NCBI GenBank assembly: GCA_009823505.1
Contig: VZQC01004717.1
Span: 608,823 to 672,822, forward strand
Source of the DNA: Rhizomys pruinosus
Taxonomy: Eukaryota; Chordata; Mammalia; Rodentia; Spalacidae
DNA length: 64,000 bases
Direction of reading: 5' to 3'
The notes below the pieces were generated by a model. It had not been told where the DNA came from and did not search any database. It saw only the letters and a list, made by a program, of their open reading frames with translations. The translations under genes were made by a program, and so were the position numbers. Shown piece by piece: positions 59,726 to 64,000 of this stretch (positions are counted from its first letter, which is position 1; each line of letters opens with the position of its first letter).

Positions 59726-59945
59726 GGGGCTGGAGGGATGGCCTAGCGGTTAAGAGCGACGACCGCTCTTGCAGAGGACCCGGGTTCGATCCCCAGCACC
59801 CACATGGCGGCTGAGAACCGTCTGTGACTCCGGTTCCAGGAGAACTCCAGTTCCAGGGGAATCCGAGACCGTCTTCTGACCTCCGCGGCATCGCACGACA
59901 CGGGTGCGCAGACCTGCATGCAGACAATACATTCATACACATAAC
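59726..59945 (+). mobile_element. B2/B3-type SINE, young
   Basis: ggggctggagggatggcctag start and tacacataac end, near-consensus. Forms the left arm of an inverted pair with the B2 at 60122. Confidence 0.95.
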
Positions 59946-60121
59946 AATTATAAATAAAATAACATAAAATATAAATAAATCATATAAATAACAAAAAAAA
60001 ATTTAAAAAAAAAAAAAAAAAAAAACAAAAAAAAAAATGTTTTTTTTTTTCTTTTGTATTTCCTGAAACTCTTTCACCTGTTTTTCTTTAAGCTTTCTTT
60101 TTTTTTTTTTAAATTTATTTC
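59946..60121. repeat. A-rich then T-rich spacer between inverted B2 copies
   Basis: The A tail of the left B2 and the T-complement tail of the right B2 face each other. Confidence 0.9.
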
Positions 60122-60341
60122 TGTATGTGTATGAATGTACTGTCTGTATGCAGGTTTGTGCACCCGTGTCGTGCAACGCCGCGGAGGACAGAAGAGGGTG
60201 TTGGATTCCCCTGGAACTGGAGTTCTCCTGGAATTGGAGTTTTGGACGGTTCTCAGCCGCCATGTGGGTGCTGGGGATTGAACCCGGGTCCTCTGTAAGA
60301 GCGGTCGGCGCTCTTAACCGCTAGGCCATCTCTCCAGCCCC
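60122..60341 (-). mobile_element. B2/B3-type SINE, antisense, young, with target-site duplication
   Basis: Near-consensus, ending aggccatctctccagcccc. ttaagctttctttttt lies on both sides (about 60088 and 60342). Confidence 0.95.
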
Positions 60342-60749
60342 TTAAGCTTTCTTTTTTAATTTAGCTAATAGTTTCTTTTGCAGCTCGTAGACACACTATC
60401 ATAAAGATCCAATGCTTTGTCACTAGTTATTAAAACTAGAGGATTTTTTTATATTATCTAAAGTTAAAAAAAAAAAAGAAAAACAAATGTTTTCTCTAAG
60501 TCTAAACATGTTTCAAAATGTTTGTCATTTAGCTCCTTCTTCTTACATAGGATTTTCTTAGAAGGTGGATGTAAGAATTCTAGGAATTTGCATTAATAGG
60601 GCTTAATTACTGAGTATAGAAATGACAGGTTGACAGCATTAAAGGCTTATTAATAGACCAAATAAAGGAGTTCTGGGTTCAAGCACTTCTTGTACATAGA
60701 CCACAGTGCTTTCTGTCAGCATGAAAACCTGTTTTAAATTGAAAAGCAA
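60342..60749 (-). other. Armc1 intron, no feature seen
   Basis: No repeat or exon recognised. Confidence 0.4.
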
Positions 60750-60865
60750 AATGGAGCACAATGGCTTACACCTGCAATCCCGTCACTCAGGTGTGGTAGG
60801 AGGACTTACCATGAGTTACAGGCCAGCCTCGGCTGCCAGCCTATGGAAAAGACCCTGACTTGTAA
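60750..60865 (+). mobile_element. Degenerate B1-like SINE
   Basis: tggagcacaatggcttacacc to aagaccctgacttgtaac. Confidence 0.6.
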
Positions 60866-61314
60866 CATCAAAGTAAAATAAAATAAATTGAAAGGCAAAA
60901 GATGAACTAATGGTCACATTTTTCTATTTCTGAGTTAAGCTATCTTTTTTGAGGTGCTTTTTTTCTCTTAATAAAAAGCACCTTTTTGCAAATATTTCCT
61001 TCACATTGCACTTCTTTGGAGAGAGTTAGCTGTCCCCTTTTATACTTTATAAATACTACTATCATCTACAGACTTCCTCTCTTATCATTCGCAGCCATCT
61101 CAGCCCACTCACCTTTCACATTTCAATTGGTCTTCTTACCTTTCAACGGCAAAGTACCAAGTGTTTAGTAAAAATGTACCATCTGTAAAATCACAAGCTC
61201 AACAACCTGTTTTCCTATCTACTGTTGACTTCTACCCCTCACCACACAAAAAATTTACCCAGGGTGCAACTGGCCTCTCTCCATAAAATAACTAGCAAAC
61301 AGAACAGCATGTAT
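60866..61314 (-). other. Armc1 intron, no feature seen
   Basis: No repeat or exon recognised. Confidence 0.4.
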
Positions 61315-61329
61315 TAAATGTCTGTTTCA

Positions 61330-61430
61330 GTTCAAGGCCAGCCTGGTCTACAGAGTGAGTTCCAGGACAGCTGGGGCTACAGGGAGACCCTGTCTCAAAA
61401 AGACCAAAACAAAAACAAACAAACAAACAA
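61330..61430 (+). mobile_element. B1 SINE, 5'-truncated, with perfect target-site duplication
   Basis: Starts mid-core at ttcaaggccagcctggtc and ends in (AAAC)n. Flanked by aaatgtctgtttcag on both sides, so the truncation happened at insertion. Confidence 0.95.
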
Positions 61431-61489
61431 AATGTCTGTTTCAGACACTGGTCAAGAGGCACCAAAGGACTGTAACCCCTGAGAGAAGC

Positions 61490-62050
61490 AGTATGAGGTG
61501 ATCCTACAACTGCCCTCTCCTACACTGAAGACAGCATCAGGTGATCCTACAACTGCCCTCTCCTGCACTGAAGACAGCATCATGTGATTCTACTACTGCC
61601 CTCTCCTACACTGAAGACAGCGTGAGGTGATTCTATAACTTCCCTCTCCTGCACTGAAGACAGCATGAGGTGATTCTACAACTGCCCTCTCCTGCACTGA
61701 AAACAGCGTGAGGTGATTCTACAACTGCCCTCTCCTCCACTGAAGACAGCGTGAAGTGATTCTACAACTGCCCTCTCCTCCACTGAAGACAGTGTGAGAT
61801 GATTCTACAACTGCCCTCTCCTACACTGAAGACAGTGTGAGGTGATTCTACAACTGCTCTCTCTTCCACTGAAGACAGCATCAGGTGATCCTACAACTGC
61901 CCTCTCCTCCACTGTAGACAGCGTGAGGTGATTCTATAACTGCCCTCTCCTACACTGAAGACAGCGTGAGGTGATTCTATAACTGCCCTCTCCTACACTG
62001 AAGACAGCGTGAGGTGATTCTACAACTGCCCTCTCCTACACTGAAGACAG
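61490..62050 (+). repeat. Minisatellite, 43-bp unit, 13 copies
   Basis: The core ctgccctctcc, with minor variants, recurs every 43 bp from about 61510 to 62026 with no length change. Between cores are actgaagacag and gtgaggtgattcta with point variants. Confidence 0.97.
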
Positions 62051-62627
62051 TTTTTAGACAGTAGCACTGAAGGGGAATACAAATGGAGCCTAAAGGTCTT
62101 GGTGAGTTTGTGAAGCAGTCATCAAATTGAAGGGATTGGAGCAGTCAGAATTTTCAGAATAGAAGCACACAGTAAGGACCCAGAACAGAAAAAAATTCCA
62201 GACATCTATAGAAGGTGACTGAGTATCTTTGATTAAGTATCAATCTGTACATCCCTAGGGAATAAAACCAGTAGAAGAAGAAAAAAAAAAAAACCACCAG
62301 AAGAAAGTCAAACAATCACTGATGATCACAATGTGCTGGGAATAGTTTGAGATGACATCAGCCAGAAGCACAAAGTACGAAACACACAGGAGGCAACAGC
62401 ATGAACACTCAGAAGATCTTTACCTGGGCACTGGAGGTATCACAGAATAAAAGCTGTTTGTGTTTACCCCAACAAAGCCCAAGGTGGTCTTGAAAAGTCA
62501 AACTAGTACCAAGTTACTTAACAGCAACCCAGAAAATATGTTCAGGATATTTATAGGAATATTAAAAAAAAATTCAAAAATCCAAAGCAATAGGTTTTAA
62601 TGTCTCATATTTAATTAGAAAATCAAC
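62051..62627 (-). other. Armc1 intron, no feature seen
   Basis: No repeat or exon recognised. Confidence 0.4.
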
Positions 62628-62763
62628 CAGGCATGCTATTATACACCTTTAATCCCAGCACTTGGGAAGCAGAGGCAAGCATACCTCTGTGAGTTCAAGG
62701 CCAGCCTGGTCTACACAGTGACTTCCAGGTCAGCTGGGGCTAGGGAGACCTGTCTCAAAAATA

Positions 62764-62818
<55 letters not shown>
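62628..62818 (+). mobile_element. B1 SINE with (TAAA)n tail
   Basis: caggcatgctattatacacc start. The tail is about 14 uninterrupted TAAA units (62762-62818). Confidence 0.93.
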
Positions 62819-62905
62819 AATCACCAGATTTGATTTGAAAAGATACAGAAAAATATAACCTGAATCCAGAATAGGGAGGAGCAAAGTAATCCAAGATACA
62901 ACAGA

Positions 62906-63010
62906 GAGACCAGGTGTGGTAGCATGCAATCTCAGAGTGTTCAAGGTCAAGCTAGTCTACACAGTGAGTTCCAGGCCAGCCAGGGCTATATAGTGAGACC
63001 CTGTTTCAAA
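62906..63010 (+). mobile_element. B1 SINE, internally deleted
   Basis: gaccaggtgtggtagcatgc and gtctacacagtgagttcc. The central part is missing. Confidence 0.82.
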
Positions 63011-63377
63011 CCCCACCACCTCAAAAGAAAGATCTAATAGAGATTATGAATTCGAAGAACACAAAAAAGTTATTTTAAAATGTTACTTGAGGATGAGTAT
63101 GTAAAATTAAGATGAGGAAAAAAGTGAAGTTACTAAGACTCAAGAAATTTCTAAAGGACAAAAGACTTGAAATGAAAGAAGCTTAGACACTACAGAATAA
63201 AGAACAGTGCACTTTAAAATGCAGCAATAGAAACTAGCCAAAATAAAGCAGAGAGAAGAAAAACCATCATCTAAATAAAGGAAGCACAAAGGACCAGTCC
63301 AGGAGCACTGACAGGGCAGCACATGATAACACGCATGGCCCTGGGATCTAGGGAGATTTTTAGAAAGAAAAACTTTG
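63011..63377 (-). other. Armc1 intron, no feature seen
   Basis: A-rich sequence. The open frame at 63140-63598 is mostly B2 plus flank. Confidence 0.4.
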
Positions 63378-63600
63378 AGGGGCTGAAGAGATAGCCTAGC
63401 GGTTAAGAGCACCGACTCTCTTGCAGAGGACCTGGGTTCAATCCCCAGCACCCACATGGAGGCTGAGAACCGTCTGTAACTCCAATTCCAGGAGAACTCC
63501 AGTTTCAGGGGAATCTGACACCCTCTTCTGACCTCCGTAGCATTGTACAACACAGGTGCACAAACCTGCATGCAGACAGTACATTCATACACATACAAAA
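63378..63600 (+). mobile_element. B2/B3-type SINE
   Basis: aggggctgaagagatagcctag start and tacacatacaaaaataaa end. Confidence 0.93.
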
Positions 63601-63829
63601 ATAAATAAAATTAAAAATAAAGATTATAAAAAAAAAGAAAAACTTTGAAAAAATAATGGATGACAATATCCTAAATCTCATGGACATTATAAACCCACAG
63701 ACCCAAGAAATTCAACAAATCCCAAGCAAAACAACAATAAAAAAAAAAAAAACTACACAGAACACATCTTAATTTCCTGAAAAAAATTAATATAGCCAAA
63801 GATAAAAAAAATCACAGAAAGCATTATAG
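63601..63829. other. A-rich sequence, no feature seen
   Basis: Possibly the L1 ORF1-adjacent type of sequence, but not assignable. Confidence 0.3.
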
Positions 63830-64000
63830 GACTGGCAAGATGGCTCATCAGGTAAGAGTCTGCCTGGAAGCCTGATGATGTGAGTTTAATCCCCAGATCC
63901 CACAGAAGAAGAAAGAAGTAACTCCTGACCCACATGAGGGAGGGAAAAAAGTGACTCCTGCAAGTAGGCCTCTGACTTCCACGAGCATACACACACATAC
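63830..64000 (+). mobile_element. tRNA-derived SINE (B4/RSINE class), cut by window end
   Basis: gactggcaagatggctcatc start, cctctgacttccacgagc and acacacaca end. Confidence 0.7.

Noticed and set aside
61490..62050. Regularly spaced repeat resembling a CRISPR array
   Set aside because: There are no unique spacers. The whole 43-bp unit repeats, and the context is a mammalian intron, so it is a minisatellite.
63140..63598. 152-codon minus-strand frame
   Set aside because: Its N-terminal half is an antisense reading of a B2 SINE; the same MYVYECTVCMQ-type text appears at many B2 copies.

Overview
The window is ordinary nuclear DNA from a muroid rodent. It is packed with rodent SINEs: 7SL-derived B1, tRNA-derived B2/B3, ID and B4/RSINE-like units, on both strands. 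It also carries rodent-type LINE-1 fragments, CA/TG microsatellites and exons with GT/AG splice sites. The exact genus cannot be fixed from sequence alone. There is no sign of bacterial genes, CRISPR or operons. Nearly all short open frames are chance frames, often inside SINEs.

Two host genes are recognisable. At the left, on the plus strand, are two exons of a glycine N-acyltransferase-like gene (Glyatl3): 1500-1626 and 4345-4477, both with clean splice signals. At 9754-10420, in the same orientation, is an intronless block of the same gene that joins exon 2, exon 4 and the final coding exon. It skips exactly the 127-bp exon 3, so it looks derived from an exon-skipped transcript. At the right, on the minus strand, are the last five coding exons of Armc1 (59222-59313, 54619-54808, 48380-48496, 48220-48294 and about 45679-45875). 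The first four are intact and phase-compatible. The terminal exon carries many one-base insertions, as does the neighbouring repeat DNA. I read these as uncorrected long-read sequence rather than gene death, but this needs reads or RNA to settle.

Between the genes (10.4-45.6 kb) is a repeat-rich interval: L1 mosaics (13.5-15.96, 33.5-34.9, 36.25-36.88 and 41.3-43.25 kb), many SINEs, and two copies of an unnamed poly(A)-tailed retroelement with perfect target-site duplications (18808-19990 minus; 30300-30990 plus). A third, noisy copy lies at about 46.2-47.16 kb. A SINE-free stretch at 43.61-45.68 kb is probably the Armc1 3' UTR. The Armc1 introns hold a serial pile-up of insertions at one A-rich site (46.0-47.8 kb), a 102-bp inverted templated insertion inside a B1 (49144-49245, copied from 50602-50718), a tail-to-tail B2 inverted pair (59.7-60.3 kb), and a 13-unit, 43-bp minisatellite (61490-62050).

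Assembly limits: N gaps lie at 179-429 and 51262-52130. Single n characters at 5422 and 42537 may be contig joins, and they fall between the Glyatl3 exons and the fused block, and between the fused block and Armc1. To my knowledge Glyatl3 and Armc1 are not neighbours in human or mouse, so this linkage should be verified. I found no new multi-gene system; the most informative novelty is the exon-3-skipped, intronless Glyatl3 block.
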